NCBI RefSeq assembly: GCF_025290835.2
Contig: NZ_JAOCQD020000001.1
Coordinates: 2,728,001 to 2,792,000 of the forward strand
Origin: Aquabacterium sp. OR-4
GTDB taxonomy: Bacteria > Pseudomonadota > Gammaproteobacteria > Burkholderiales > Burkholderiaceae_C
Direction: 5' to 3'
Length of the DNA: 64,000 bases
Under the pieces are notes generated by a model. It was given only the letters and a program-made list of their open reading frames with translations, did no database searches and had not been told where the DNA came from. Positions within the stretch are counted from its first letter, which is position 1. Each line of letters starts with the position of its first letter. A program made the position numbers and the translations under genes. Below, piece after piece: positions 27,487 to 36,352 of the stretch.

Positions 27487-29497
27487 TCAATTGCGCAGCG
27501 CCGCACTCAGAGAGTCATAGAGCACGGCATTGCCGCGGGCGCTCAGGTGATCGCCATCGAAGAACAGCGGCTGGCCGGCCACAAAGGCGCGGCAGATCTG
27601 CTCATCGCACAAATGCGGCAATGGGTCGTAGATGGTGATGGCGGGACCTGTGGCGGCCACACTTCCCAGCGCCGCCATGGCCTCGGCGCGTCGTTGAGCA
27701 ATCTCGTTACGCGGCACCGAGAAGCCATCAGCGCAGATCGGGTTCGACGCATTGAACCAGTCGGCGCACCTGAAGGGTGGCGCCTTGAACAGTGGTTTCG
27801 GCGCCTCCAGAATCACATGCACACCGACATCCGCCAATGAGCCGAGCCGCTGTTGCGCATCGGCAATAGCCGCTGAACGGTCAACGCTGGTCTCGGCCTG
27901 TGCGGGATTGCCGTCATCCCAACTGTCGCGATACCGCGTGAGGCGAAGCCCGGGCAGAAAGAAGCGGTCGCCGGCTCTGGCATTGGCCTGGATCTCGGCC
28001 AGTACATGGCTGACGAATGCGGCACAGCCCGCTTCTTCATCGGCAATCGGGCGGCGCATGCCGAACACCGGGCAACCCGGCCGGGTGTACAGAACCACCT
28101 TCACGGCCTCCTGGCGAACAAGACTCCGCAGCGCGGCCATGTAGGCGCCAGCGTGCGAATCGCCAGCCACAAAAACCGTCTTGCCAAGCGCGGCGCAGCC
28201 GACCGGGGACAAGCTGTAGCGAAAGCCTCCGGCAACCGAAGCAACCTGCCGGTCAAGCGAGCAGTGAGGGTGCGTGTCGGGAATGTCGAAGGTGTAGTTC
28301 CAGACAGATTGCTGACCGGTCTTGCTGAGCGTGAGTTGTGGTCGGAACCAGGTTGCGAGGCCGATCACAAGCACCATGCAAAAGACGGCCAGGCCGCCCG
28401 AAACCAGGGGAAGCACGGCCCCCCCCCCCCCCCCTGCTCGCAGAACGGCCCGCCAAAAGGCCTTTGGCGGGCTGCTCGACCCACACCATCGAAGCCGCCC
28501 CGAGCAGCAAGGTTGCAGCAAGGGCACCAAACTGCACCGGTACGGACTCCAGACCCACGGTCCAGCGCAAGAACACGAACACTGGCCAGTGCCAGAGGTA
28601 GATGGCGTAGGAGCGCTTGCCAACCCATTGCACGGCACGCAGCGTCAGCACGCGATTGAGCCAGCCATCGGGCCTGGCCACCACGGCCATGATAAGCATC
28701 AGGGCGGCGGCCACGGGCAGCGCTGCGCCGGGCCACGGGAACGTGCCCGTACCGGTGACCAGAAACGAGGTTCCGAGCAGCACAACGCCGCACGCGGCCA
28801 GCACATCGCCGCGGTAGGACAGCAGCCGCCCGCGCCACCACGGCATGCACATGTACAGCGCCACGCCCGCCGCAAGCTCCCAGAAGCGCGCAGGCAGCAG
28901 GTAGAACGATTTGACCGAGGTGCCCCACGCCGCCGCGACGAACACCGAGGCCATTGCCATGGCCGCCAGGACCAGTGCCGCCGATGCCTTGCGCCCGCGA
29001 TACCAGGCCAGAAAGACAAACGGCGCAAGCAGATAGAACTGCTCTTCCACACCCAGCGACCAGGTATGCGTGAATGGGTTGAACTCACTGCGTGGCGACC
29101 AGTAGTCGGCAGCCCCAGCGCTCAGCGCAATATTGGCGCCACCCACCAAGGCGGCCAATGCCGTCAGCGTGTTGCGTTCAGAGAAGCGGCCGTCCGTACC
29201 CAAGGGAACGAACAACACCATCAAACCGAACGACACCAGCACACAGACCAGCAGCGCTGGGACGATGCGAATCACGCGGCGTGCGTAGAAGCCGAGCAGA
29301 AAGTCGCGCAGCCGTGTGGGATCCAGCGTGCTGCAGGCGCCGAACACGACGAAACCCGAAATGACGAAGAACACGTCGACGCCGACAAAGCCGGCGGGCA
29401 GCCATGCATTCAGGTGGAAGGCAACGACCGACAGAACGGCGATGGCGCGAAGGCCATCGACGCCGTCGAAGAACTCGGTCTTTTTCACTGGATGCAT
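27487..29497 (-). CDS. Acyltransferase-3/SGNH O-acyltransferase, split by a 16-C tract (phase-variable?)
   Basis: OafA-type membrane acyltransferase that would acylate the polysaccharide on the periplasmic side. The N-terminal frame (from the ATG at 29497) has the conserved HLNAWLPAGFVGVDVFF segment and about ten membrane helices. The C-terminal frame (ending at 27487) carries one more helix and an SGNH hydrolase-like domain with GDSHAG and the DGDHLS acid-histidine pair. The two frames meet at a run of 16 G on the coding strand. With 15 or 18 G they would join into one protein (669 aa with 15 G). With 16 G, translation ends at 28253 after 414 aa, leaving the acyltransferase domain but no SGNH part. 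This looks like a slip-strand contingency locus, although an assembly miscount is possible. Confidence 0.85.
28419..28434. repeat. Homopolymer of 16 C (16 G in coding direction)
   Basis: Sixteen consecutive C on the plus strand at the exact junction of the two frames of the acyltransferase gene. Runs this long slip readily during replication. Confidence 0.97.
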
Positions 29498-29578
29498 GGC
29501 AGGCCGGTCAAGGGTGCATAGGACGTACAAACATGGTCTGGAGTCTGCACGGTGGCCGGCCCGCGGCACTGCCGACCG

Positions 29579-29959
29579 TCATGACCGCGCCACCACCACC
29601 ACGCCCACCAGGATCAGCCCGATGCCGAACATCTTGGCTGCACCCAGCGGTTCACCCAGCAGGTAGTACGCGGCAATGGCGCCAAACACATAGCCCAGTG
29701 ACAGCAGCGGATAGGCCACGCTCACCTGCAGTCGTGCCAGCACGCCGATCCAGATGCCGAAGCTGAGCACATAAAAGCTCAGGCCGGCCAGGATGTGCAG
29801 GTTCAACACGCCGGCCAGCAAGATCTGGACAGGCCCGTGCCCTTGCGCGGCCAGCGCCGAGAGGTGGCCGGCGCCGGCCTTCAGCAGAAACTGGGCGGCG
29901 GTATTGAGCACCACCGCGCCCAGCACCAGGGCCACGGTCACCATGGCGGTGGGGCTCAT
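29579..29959 (-). CDS. Small four-helix membrane protein, EmrE/ArnF-like
   Basis: 126-aa membrane protein with four hydrophobic segments of the small multidrug resistance/EamA-like type; the last helix contains the KMFGIGLILVGVV pattern. ATG at 29959 overlaps the stop of the HAD-UbiA gene by 4 bases. Next to a UbiA-type enzyme and a GT-C transferase, the most likely task is flipping a polyprenyl-phosphate-sugar to the periplasmic side, as ArnE/ArnF does; this role is inference. The frame is open far upstream, but that part overlaps the HAD-UbiA gene and has no membrane character. Confidence 0.78.
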   Translation of the reverse strand: MSPTAMVTVALVLGAVVLNTAAQFLLKAGAGHLSALAAQGHGPVQILLAGVLNLHILAGLSFYVLSFGIWIGVLARLQVSVAYPLLSLGYVFGAIAAYYLLGEPLGAAKMFGIGLILVGVVVVARS

Positions 29960-31416
29960 GCCACCACCCCGCGGCCGGCGGCCAGCACGGCCGCCAGCGC
30001 CAGCAGCACCACGATCACCAGGCTCTGCCAGTCCTTGGCGGCAAACACCACGGGGTCGTCGTGCATCTCGCCGCGGTGGGTCTTGAGCCACACGCGGCTG
30101 ATCCAGTAGGCCATGGCGGGCACCACCAGCCACAGCATGTAGGGCCGGGCGTACATGCGGGCCACGTCGGCGCTGTTCACATACAGGGCCAGCACCAGCA
30201 CGGCGGTGTAGCCGCTGGCGGCACCCAGGGCCAGCAGCACCACCAGGTCGTCGGTGCTGTAGCCGCGGCCGGCGGCGGTGCGGGCGTTGCGCTTGGCGGT
30301 CTTGAGCATCTCGGCGTAGCGCTTCACCAGGGCCAGGCTGAGAAAGATGAACATCGAGAACGCCAGCAGCCAGAACGAGGGCACGATGCCGGTGGCCGCC
30401 GCGCCCGCCAGGATGCGCATGGTGTACAGGCCCGACAGCAGCATCACGTCCACCATCACCTGCGCCTTCAGGCGGATCGAGTAGCTGAGCGTGACGGCGT
30501 AGTACAGGCCAAGCGCCGCCATGAACATGGGTGGCAGCTGCGTGGCGATGGCAAAGGCCGCGCTCAGCAGCACCAGCTTGAGCGCCACGCCGGTGGGGAT
30601 GGACAACGAGCCCACCGCAAAGGGCCGCAGGCGCTTGGTGGCGTGGCGGCGGTCGGCCTCGATGTCGAGCAGGTCGTTCAGGATGTAGACGCTGGATGCG
30701 CACAGGCCATAGGCCACAAAGGCCATCACGGCCTGCATCAGCAGGCTGCCTTCGGCCACACGGTGCGCGGCCAGCAGCGGCACGAAGACCAGCAGGTTCT
30801 TCAACCACTGGTGCAGCCGCAGCGACTTGAAGGCCGGGCGCAGGCCGCTGTAGGGCGTGGCAGCCTCGAACACCGGCTTGGCAATGGCGCGTGCCGCAGC
30901 CAGCGTGCCGGCCGAGGCATTGGCCACCGCCACGCTGCCGGCGGCTTGCCACACGGGCAGGTCGTCGCGGCTGTTGCCGATGTACTCGAAGCCGCGGGCG
31001 CCATAAGCCTGCTCAAGCGCGGCAGCCTTGCGCTGGCCCGAGAGGTTGGTGGCGGCGTTTTCAGTGGCCAGCACGTCGTCAAACACTTGCAGGTGCTCGG
31101 CGATGGCCTGGGCGTAGCGTTGCGCGCTGGCAGTGGCCAGCACGGTGCGGCGGCCCTTGGCGCGCTCGGCGCGCACGTAGTCGAGTACCGGCTCGCTGTA
31201 GGGCAGGATGCTGGCGTCGATCTCCACCCGCTCGGCAATGCGCAGCTTGGTGGCGGCCTTGCCGTGCATCAGCAGCCAGAACGGCACGGCCAGCGCCGCC
31301 CAGAAGTTTTGCTTGAGCAGCAGCAGGAACGATTCGAACAGCAGATCGGTGTGGATCAGCGTGCCGTCGCAATCCACGCAGAGCACCAGGGGCTGGCGGG
31401 TGGTGTTTGAAGTCAT
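29956..31416 (-). CDS. HAD phosphatase-UbiA prenyltransferase fusion
   Basis: 486-aa two-domain protein. Residues about 10-190 are a HAD hydrolase: DCDGTL nucleophile motif, a TASAQ threonine region and GNSRDDLP. Residues about 200-486 are a UbiA-type integral membrane prenyltransferase with the NDLLDIEADRRH aspartate motif binding the prenyl diphosphate. The fusion resembles decaprenyl-phosphate phosphoribosyltransferases plus the following phosphatase step, yielding a polyprenyl-phosphate-pentose. Overlaps of 4 bases with both neighbours tie it to the GT39-like gene and the small flippase. I infer supply of a lipid-linked sugar for periplasmic decoration of the polymer. Confidence 0.85.
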   Translation of the reverse strand: MTSNTTRQPLVLCVDCDGTLIHTDLLFESFLLLLKQNFWAALAVPFWLLMHGKAATKLRIAERVEIDASILPYSEPVLDYVRAERAKGRRTVLATASAQRYAQAIAEHLQVFDDVLATENAATNLSGQRKAAALEQAYGARGFEYIGNSRDDLPVWQAAGSVAVANASAGTLAAARAIAKPVFEAATPYSGLRPAFKSLRLHQWLKNLLVFVPLLAAHRVAEGSLLMQAVMAFVAYGLCASSVYILNDLLDIEADRRHATKRLRPFAVGSLSIPTGVALKLVLLSAAFAIATQLPPMFMAALGLYYAVTLSYSIRLKAQVMVDVMLLSGLYTMRILAGAAATGIVPSFWLLAFSMFIFLSLALVKRYAEMLKTAKRNARTAAGRGYSTDDLVVLLALGAASGYTAVLVLALYVNSADVARMYARPYMLWLVVPAMAYWISRVWLKTHRGEMHDDPVVFAAKDWQSLVIVVLLALAAVLAAGRGVVA

Positions 31417-33011
31417 GGGGGGCTTCCTGGCGGTGCCGGCACGCGCGCTGGGCTTGCGGGCACCAGGCGGTGCAGTTCAAAGGTGGTGGCGCGGGCGGTG
31501 ATTTGGTAGCGGCCGCTGTCGAGCAGGCCGCGGGCCTTGCGGTAGGGATCGACCCCTTCGCGGGGCGAGAAGATCACCACCTCGGGCCAGGGTGTGTCGG
31601 CCGCGCGGGCGGGATAGCGCGAGAACGGGATCAGCGTGCGCGCGGTGCTGTCGCGGTAGCCGATGCCCGGCACGGCCAGGCCGTAGTAGGCCAGCGCCCG
31701 CTCGTCGGCCAGCCACACCACGCTGCGCCCGGCGGCCGTCTCTTGGGCGGCCCATTGGGCGGCCTGGCGGTAGTCGTCCTTGTCATGCCGGGGCAGCCAG
31801 CGCACACCCAGCGCCGACGCCAGCATGCCGGCCAGCATCAGCAGGGCCAGCAGGCGCAGCGGCCAGGCGGCGGCGGCATCCAGCGCGCGGCGCAGAAACA
31901 GCGCGTGGCCCAGCACGATCAGCGGCAGCACGGCCGACAGGTGGCGGCCCACCACGCGCCAGTGCAGCAGCAGGCCCAGCAGCACCATCACCAGCAGCGG
32001 CAGGCCGGCGCCCAGCAGCAGGGCCCAGCGGGCGCGGGCGCCGCGCACCTGCAGCAGGCCCAGCACCACGCCGGCGGCGGTGGCGCAGGCGGCGGCCAGC
32101 ATCAACACCATCTGCACGGCATCGGCCCGGGCGAGGTGCTGGCGCAGGTCGTTGCGCGAAGGCCCCAGGCCGGCCGCGCCCAGCAGTTCGATGAAGCCGT
32201 AGCCCATGCCCGCCAGGGAGAAGCTGGCCCATTGGCTGGCGCGCGCACCCGACAGGTGGCTGTGGATGGCCAGGCCCAGCAGCAGCGCAGCGGCCAGCAC
32301 CGCCAGCAGCACCCAGTGCCACTGGCGCAGGGCCGATTGCCACATCAGCCAGGCGGCCTGGCGCCTGAACAGCACCAGCGCCAGCGCCGCGCTGGCGATC
32401 CAGAAGCTGCCGAGCACGCTGCCGCCCACCAGCACCACCGCGCCCAGCAGGGCCTCGCGCAGTGCGCGGTCGGCCGCCTGGCGCACGCTGCCATCGGCCG
32501 CCAGCGCCGGGCCGTGGGGCAGGCGGCCGAGGTTCAGCATGCCGGCCGTGAACCAGCTGGCGCCGGCCAGGTACAGGATGTAGGGGCGCGCGTCGTTCAG
32601 GTAGTACCAGATGAAGGCATTGGCGCCCAGCGCAGGCCACAGGCACCCGCGCAGGCGGGGCTCGGCACAAGCGCGCAGCAGGCCGGCCGCGGCCAGGGCC
32701 AGCCACGGCAGGTTGGCTGCGCGAAGAACCCATTCAGCCTCACCGAACAGGTGCACCCAGGCCCACATCCAGGCGTGGTACAGCGGGATCTGGCCGTCGC
32801 TGTTGTAGTGGCGCAAGAACCCCGTCAACCAGGCCGTGAAGCTGCCAGGCAGCGTGAGCTCCCAGGTGCCGATCTCGTCGGTCCAGAGCGACCGGTTGTC
32901 GATGGCCAGCAGGCCCACCAGCGCGGCCAGGCCCAGGGCCTGCAGCCACAGCAGGGTGGCAGGCGCCCGCGCGGCGGCCGCTGTGGGTGGGTGGAGGGGC
33001 TGTGTGCTCAC
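31413..33011 (-). CDS. GT39-like integral membrane glycosyltransferase (GT-C)
   Basis: 532-aa membrane protein with about ten helices. The first periplasmic loop contains SLWTDEIGTWE, the acidic motif of dolichyl/polyprenyl-phosphate-sugar-dependent GT-C enzymes (GT39/PMT-like), followed by a loop with the aromatic and histidine residues HYNSDGQIPLYH. It should transfer a sugar from a lipid-phosphate carrier on the periplasmic side. The downstream HAD-UbiA and small flippase genes, overlapping or nearly so, would make and flip that donor. Confidence 0.8.
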   Translation of the reverse strand: MSTQPLHPPTAAAARAPATLLWLQALGLAALVGLLAIDNRSLWTDEIGTWELTLPGSFTAWLTGFLRHYNSDGQIPLYHAWMWAWVHLFGEAEWVLRAANLPWLALAAAGLLRACAEPRLRGCLWPALGANAFIWYYLNDARPYILYLAGASWFTAGMLNLGRLPHGPALAADGSVRQAADRALREALLGAVVLVGGSVLGSFWIASAALALVLFRRQAAWLMWQSALRQWHWVLLAVLAAALLLGLAIHSHLSGARASQWASFSLAGMGYGFIELLGAAGLGPSRNDLRQHLARADAVQMVLMLAAACATAAGVVLGLLQVRGARARWALLLGAGLPLLVMVLLGLLLHWRVVGRHLSAVLPLIVLGHALFLRRALDAAAAWPLRLLALLMLAGMLASALGVRWLPRHDKDDYRQAAQWAAQETAAGRSVVWLADERALAYYGLAVPGIGYRDSTARTLIPFSRYPARAADTPWPEVVIFSPREGVDPYRKARGLLDSGRYQITARATTFELHRLVPASPARVPAPPGSPP

Positions 33012-33051
33012 GCCGTGTTCGGGTTGGATGAATGGATGGCCGATGGAGGGG

Positions 33052-34536
33052 TCAGCGCCTGAGCCGCCCCGTCACGCGTGAGGCCAGGCTCAGCAGCAGT
33101 TGCCGGTCGGCGGTGCGCAGCACCAGGCCGCAGGCCACCACCGCCGAACCCAGGATGATGCCAAGCGCCATCGGCACTTTCGATGACGCCGGGGCCCAGT
33201 GCCCTGCCCCCCAGGCGCCAACCAGCACGGCCAGCATGGCCAGCAAGGTGGGCGCCCCCAGGTGCAGCGAGGCCGGCACCAGCCGGTTCTGCACCCACAG
33301 CAGCAGGCCGAAATCGACCGAGGCACGGATGCACCAGGCGGCGGCGGCGCCGTTGACGCCGTAGCGCTGCGTCAACCAGAACAGCAGCACCAGGAAGCAG
33401 GGCAACTCGATCAGGTGCAGCTTGGCGGTGACGTCGGCCCGGCCCTGGCTCTGGATCAGCGTGAAGGTGACGCGCGCAATGCAGTTCACCACCACACCCA
33501 AGGTGAGCCACTGCCACACGCCAAAGCTCTTGGCGGCAAAGGCTGCATCGATCCACAGCGTGAGCAGCGGCTCGGCCAGGCCGATGAACACGGTGGCAAT
33601 GGGCAGCATCACGGCCAGCAGCACGCGCACGCTCTGGCCGTAGAGCGCCTCGACGCGTGAGCGGTCGGTGGCCATGGCCGCACCGAGTGCCGGAAACAGC
33701 ACGCCCAGCAAGGCCTCGGGGATCATGGTGAGGCGGCTGATGGCCTCGTAGGGCGTGGTGTAGTAGGCCACCATGGCGGCGCCCACCACGTAGGCCACGA
33801 CAAAGCGGTCGAGGTAGCTGAGCAGCGGCGACACCAGGTTCGACACGCTCATCCAGCCGCCCGAGATCAGCAGCGGCCGCAAGGTGTGCGCCGCCAGCCT
33901 GAGCGGGCTTTCGGATCGACTGGGCACCACCTGCAGCATGCCCACCAGATGCACGGCCCAGGCCAGCATGCGCGCGCCCACCAGAAACCACACCACGGCC
34001 ACCAGCCCCGAGGTGAAGTGCAGCACCACCAGCGGACCGAGGTAGGTGACGAAGCCCATGCCCACGCGGATGATGCTGGTGATGTCGAAGCGGTCGAACG
34101 ACTCGAGCACGCCGCGCATGGCCGCGGTGGTGGTGACAAAGGGCAAGGCCACGGCGATGGCCAGCAAGGCCTGCCGGGCATCGCTGCGCAGCGCCGGTTC
34201 GCCCTGGGCGATCACGCCCGACAGCGGCCCGGCCACGCACACCAGCACCACGGCGCCCAGCAGGCCCAGCGCCGCGGTGAGGGCCAGGCCGGTGCCCACC
34301 CAGCCGTTGAGGCCTGCCACGTCGTGGCGCGCACGGCGTTCGGCCACGGCCAGCGTGAGCGCGCGCCCGATGCCCAGATCGAAGATGCTGAAGTAGCCCA
34401 GCACCACCCACACCAGCGTGAGCAGGCCGAAGGTGGACGCGCCCAGTTGCGCGATCAGCGGCGGGATGCAGAAAACCGCCAGCAGCACCGGCGCAGCCAG
34501 GCCGATCAGGTTGAAGACGACGTTGCGAACCAGCAT
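33052..34536 (-). CDS. Polysaccharide flippase, Wzx/MATE-like
   Basis: About 494-aa membrane protein with 12-14 helices of the oligosaccharide flippase family (SLFD-type pattern VVLGYFSIFDLGIGRAL in the first third). It would move the lipid-linked repeat unit across the inner membrane before polymerisation. I use the ATG at 34536 (MLVRNVVFN); a GTG at 34551 would add five residues. It lies 63 nt after epsI. Confidence 0.85.
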   Translation of the reverse strand: MLVRNVVFNLIGLAAPVLLAVFCIPPLIAQLGASTFGLLTLVWVVLGYFSIFDLGIGRALTLAVAERRARHDVAGLNGWVGTGLALTAALGLLGAVVLVCVAGPLSGVIAQGEPALRSDARQALLAIAVALPFVTTTAAMRGVLESFDRFDITSIIRVGMGFVTYLGPLVVLHFTSGLVAVVWFLVGARMLAWAVHLVGMLQVVPSRSESPLRLAAHTLRPLLISGGWMSVSNLVSPLLSYLDRFVVAYVVGAAMVAYYTTPYEAISRLTMIPEALLGVLFPALGAAMATDRSRVEALYGQSVRVLLAVMLPIATVFIGLAEPLLTLWIDAAFAAKSFGVWQWLTLGVVVNCIARVTFTLIQSQGRADVTAKLHLIELPCFLVLLFWLTQRYGVNGAAAAWCIRASVDFGLLLWVQNRLVPASLHLGAPTLLAMLAVLVGAWGAGHWAPASSKVPMALGIILGSAVVACGLVLRTADRQLLLSLASRVTGRLRR

Positions 34537-34599
34537 GACTGCCAAGCGCACCCGGGCGGGTTGGCGGCCAACCGGCCACCGCCCCTGGGCGCTAACCGT

Positions 34600-35286
34600 T
34601 CATTGAACAGCTGCGCCGACCACCTGGGCCCGCTGCGCCCCCGGCAGGCGCAATGCCAGCTGCTGCACGAACTCTTGCTGCAGCGCGTAGGCCTGGGGCA
34701 CGTCGCGGTCGATGCTCGACACCCGCACCAGCATGCCGTCGGGCACCACGCCGCGGGTGCTGTACGACAGCTGGGCCAGCTTCTGCTCGAAGCCGGTGAC
34801 GGTGATGCGGTCGCCGACGACGATCCAGTAGGTGATGGGCTCGCTGCGTGCGCCCTGCTGCGCATGCAGGCGCCGCACCTTGACCGCCTGGCCGCCGAGG
34901 TCGAGCGTGCCGAGGGCCGACGACAGCACCTGGAAGCCCTGTGCCGGGTAGCAGACCTCGGGCCGATGGGCGCGCGTGGCGTCGGACTGGTCGCCGCCGT
35001 AGGCCACCGACAACATGATGCGACGGCCCTTGCCATCGACATAGGTGCGGCTGAGGGTCTGGTTGTAGATCTTGCTGAGCAGTGCCTGGGTGTCGGGCGA
35101 CACCAGTTGCACGGGCAGGTTCTCGTCGGTGCGCCAATCACCGAATTGCTTGGGAAACAGCGTTTCCAGCGCCACCTTGGGCCGCTGGTCGGCCAGCCGG
35201 GCGGTGGGCCGCCAGGCCGTGGCACCGGCCACGCTGGCCACCATCAGCGCCGCGACGATCAGGGCCTTGATGCGCAAGGCGTTCAT
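34600..35286 (-). CDS. epsI: EpsI, exosortase-associated protein (DUF3485)
   Basis: 228-aa protein with an N-terminal membrane anchor or signal and the EpsI/DUF3485 domain. The motif RAHRPEVCYPAQGF holds the conserved cysteine of the family, and YWIVVGDRITVTGFEQK is typical of the C-terminal half. EpsI proteins occur only with exosortases, either as a separate gene, as here, or fused. The start overlaps the xrtB stop by 4 bases. Molecular function is not established. Confidence 0.92.
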   Translation of the reverse strand: MNALRIKALIVAALMVASVAGATAWRPTARLADQRPKVALETLFPKQFGDWRTDENLPVQLVSPDTQALLSKIYNQTLSRTYVDGKGRRIMLSVAYGGDQSDATRAHRPEVCYPAQGFQVLSSALGTLDLGGQAVKVRRLHAQQGARSEPITYWIVVGDRITVTGFEQKLAQLSYSTRGVVPDGMLVRVSSIDRDVPQAYALQQEFVQQLALRLPGAQRAQVVGAAVQ

Positions 35287-36194
35287 CGGGCACCCCGGTG
35301 GGCGGGCAGGAACATGCCCAGCGCCTTGTCGAGCCCCAGCATCAGCACCAGCGCCACCATGAACAGCACCATGCCGGCAAAACTGTGGACGAAGCCTTGA
35401 CCGGCCTCGTCACCGAAGTGATAGGTCACCAGCACCAGGATCATCACGCGCACGATGTTGGCAACAAATGCGGTGGGCACCAGCAGCAGCGCCAGGGCCA
35501 CGTTGCGCGTGGGATTGGTGTAGCGCATCAGGTTCATGTAGAGCATGCCCAGGGCTTCGAGCGTGAACATGCTGTTCAGGCCCGCGCAGGCATCGGCCAC
35601 CAGCAACTGGTAGGGGCCCACCGTCATCACCACGCCGCTGCGCCCCACCGGGTAGCCGATCTGGTACAGCAGCGTACTGGCCACCGCCGACACGGCAGAT
35701 TTCAAAGGCCCGGTGACGGCAGACACCAGGGCCTCGGGCAGCGGCACCATGAAGATCATGAAGAACAGCGGAAACCAGATCAGCCGCAGGGCCCGCGCAC
35801 CCTTGAAGATGAGCGCCAACGCCATCAGCACGCCGATCTGCGAGGCCACCGACAACAGCGTGATGTCTTGCGAACGGCCGAAGGTGTAGACCAGCAGCGA
35901 GCCCAGCAGCATGGGCCAGCCCAGCCAGGCCATCGGCGCAGCTTGTGCCTCGGCCAAGGCATGGCGTTGCTGATACAGCAGCCAGAAGCTCACCACCAGG
36001 ATGATCGGGCCATGGCCCTGCTCATCAGTGGCCCACACCGAGTTGGCAAGCTCGTAGTAGGCCGGCAGGTACAGCAGCGCAAAGCCGCCCGCCAGGAACG
36101 CGAACACGAGCCAGTCGAAGTTGACGGGCAGCAGGGGCAGCTTGCCGGGCGTGGCAGCCGGAGCTGCGCTGACGCTGTTCACGGCTTTTGTCAT
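35283..36194 (-). CDS. xrtB: Exosortase B
   Basis: 303-aa integral membrane cysteine protease/transpeptidase-like protein that processes PEP-CTERM sorting signals. The proposed catalytic residues are present: Cys in VADACAGLNSM, Arg in VANIVRVMILV, and His in GFVHSFAGM. It has about eight helices. Subtype B follows from the length and the EpsI partner next to it. No protein with a PEP-CTERM tail is visible in the window, so substrates must be elsewhere. The start codon overlaps the stop of a 45-aa remnant ORF. Confidence 0.92.
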   Translation of the reverse strand: MTKAVNSVSAAPAATPGKLPLLPVNFDWLVFAFLAGGFALLYLPAYYELANSVWATDEQGHGPIILVVSFWLLYQQRHALAEAQAAPMAWLGWPMLLGSLLVYTFGRSQDITLLSVASQIGVLMALALIFKGARALRLIWFPLFFMIFMVPLPEALVSAVTGPLKSAVSAVASTLLYQIGYPVGRSGVVMTVGPYQLLVADACAGLNSMFTLEALGMLYMNLMRYTNPTRNVALALLLVPTAFVANIVRVMILVLVTYHFGDEAGQGFVHSFAGMVLFMVALVLMLGLDKALGMFLPAHRGAR

Positions 36195-36328
36195 GCCAGG
36201 GCTTCCAGCGGCGCCGCGTGCGGCCGCACGGCCTGAACGAAGGCGCTGCCGGCAACACGCGCACCTGTGCTGAAGTGACAGCGCACCGCGCTCACGATCT
36301 GGTCAGTTTGCTGGGCAGTCAGGCGCAT
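36191..36328 (-). pseudogene. Remnant of an MntA-type nucleotidyltransferase gene
   Basis: A 45-codon ORF between epsG and xrtB. Its first 24 residues (beginning MRLTAQQTDQIVSAVR) align with the intact MntA at 5740 (MRLTTPQINTIRHLVR), 10 identities in 24, up to the AR before the WLFGSR core. The rest has lost the GS-X9-DxD site and reads into unrelated sequence (AGSAFVQAVRPHAAP). The stop overlaps the xrtB start as ATGA, so it may now serve only to couple xrtB translation. A short functional peptide cannot be ruled out. Confidence 0.6.
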
Positions 36329-36352
36329 GCGGACACGTGGCAGAAACGGGGG

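Noticed and set aside
31407..33062. A 551-codon plus-strand frame opposite the GT39-like gene
   Set aside because: Gln/Gly/His-rich shadow; the minus strand shows a membrane protein with family motifs.
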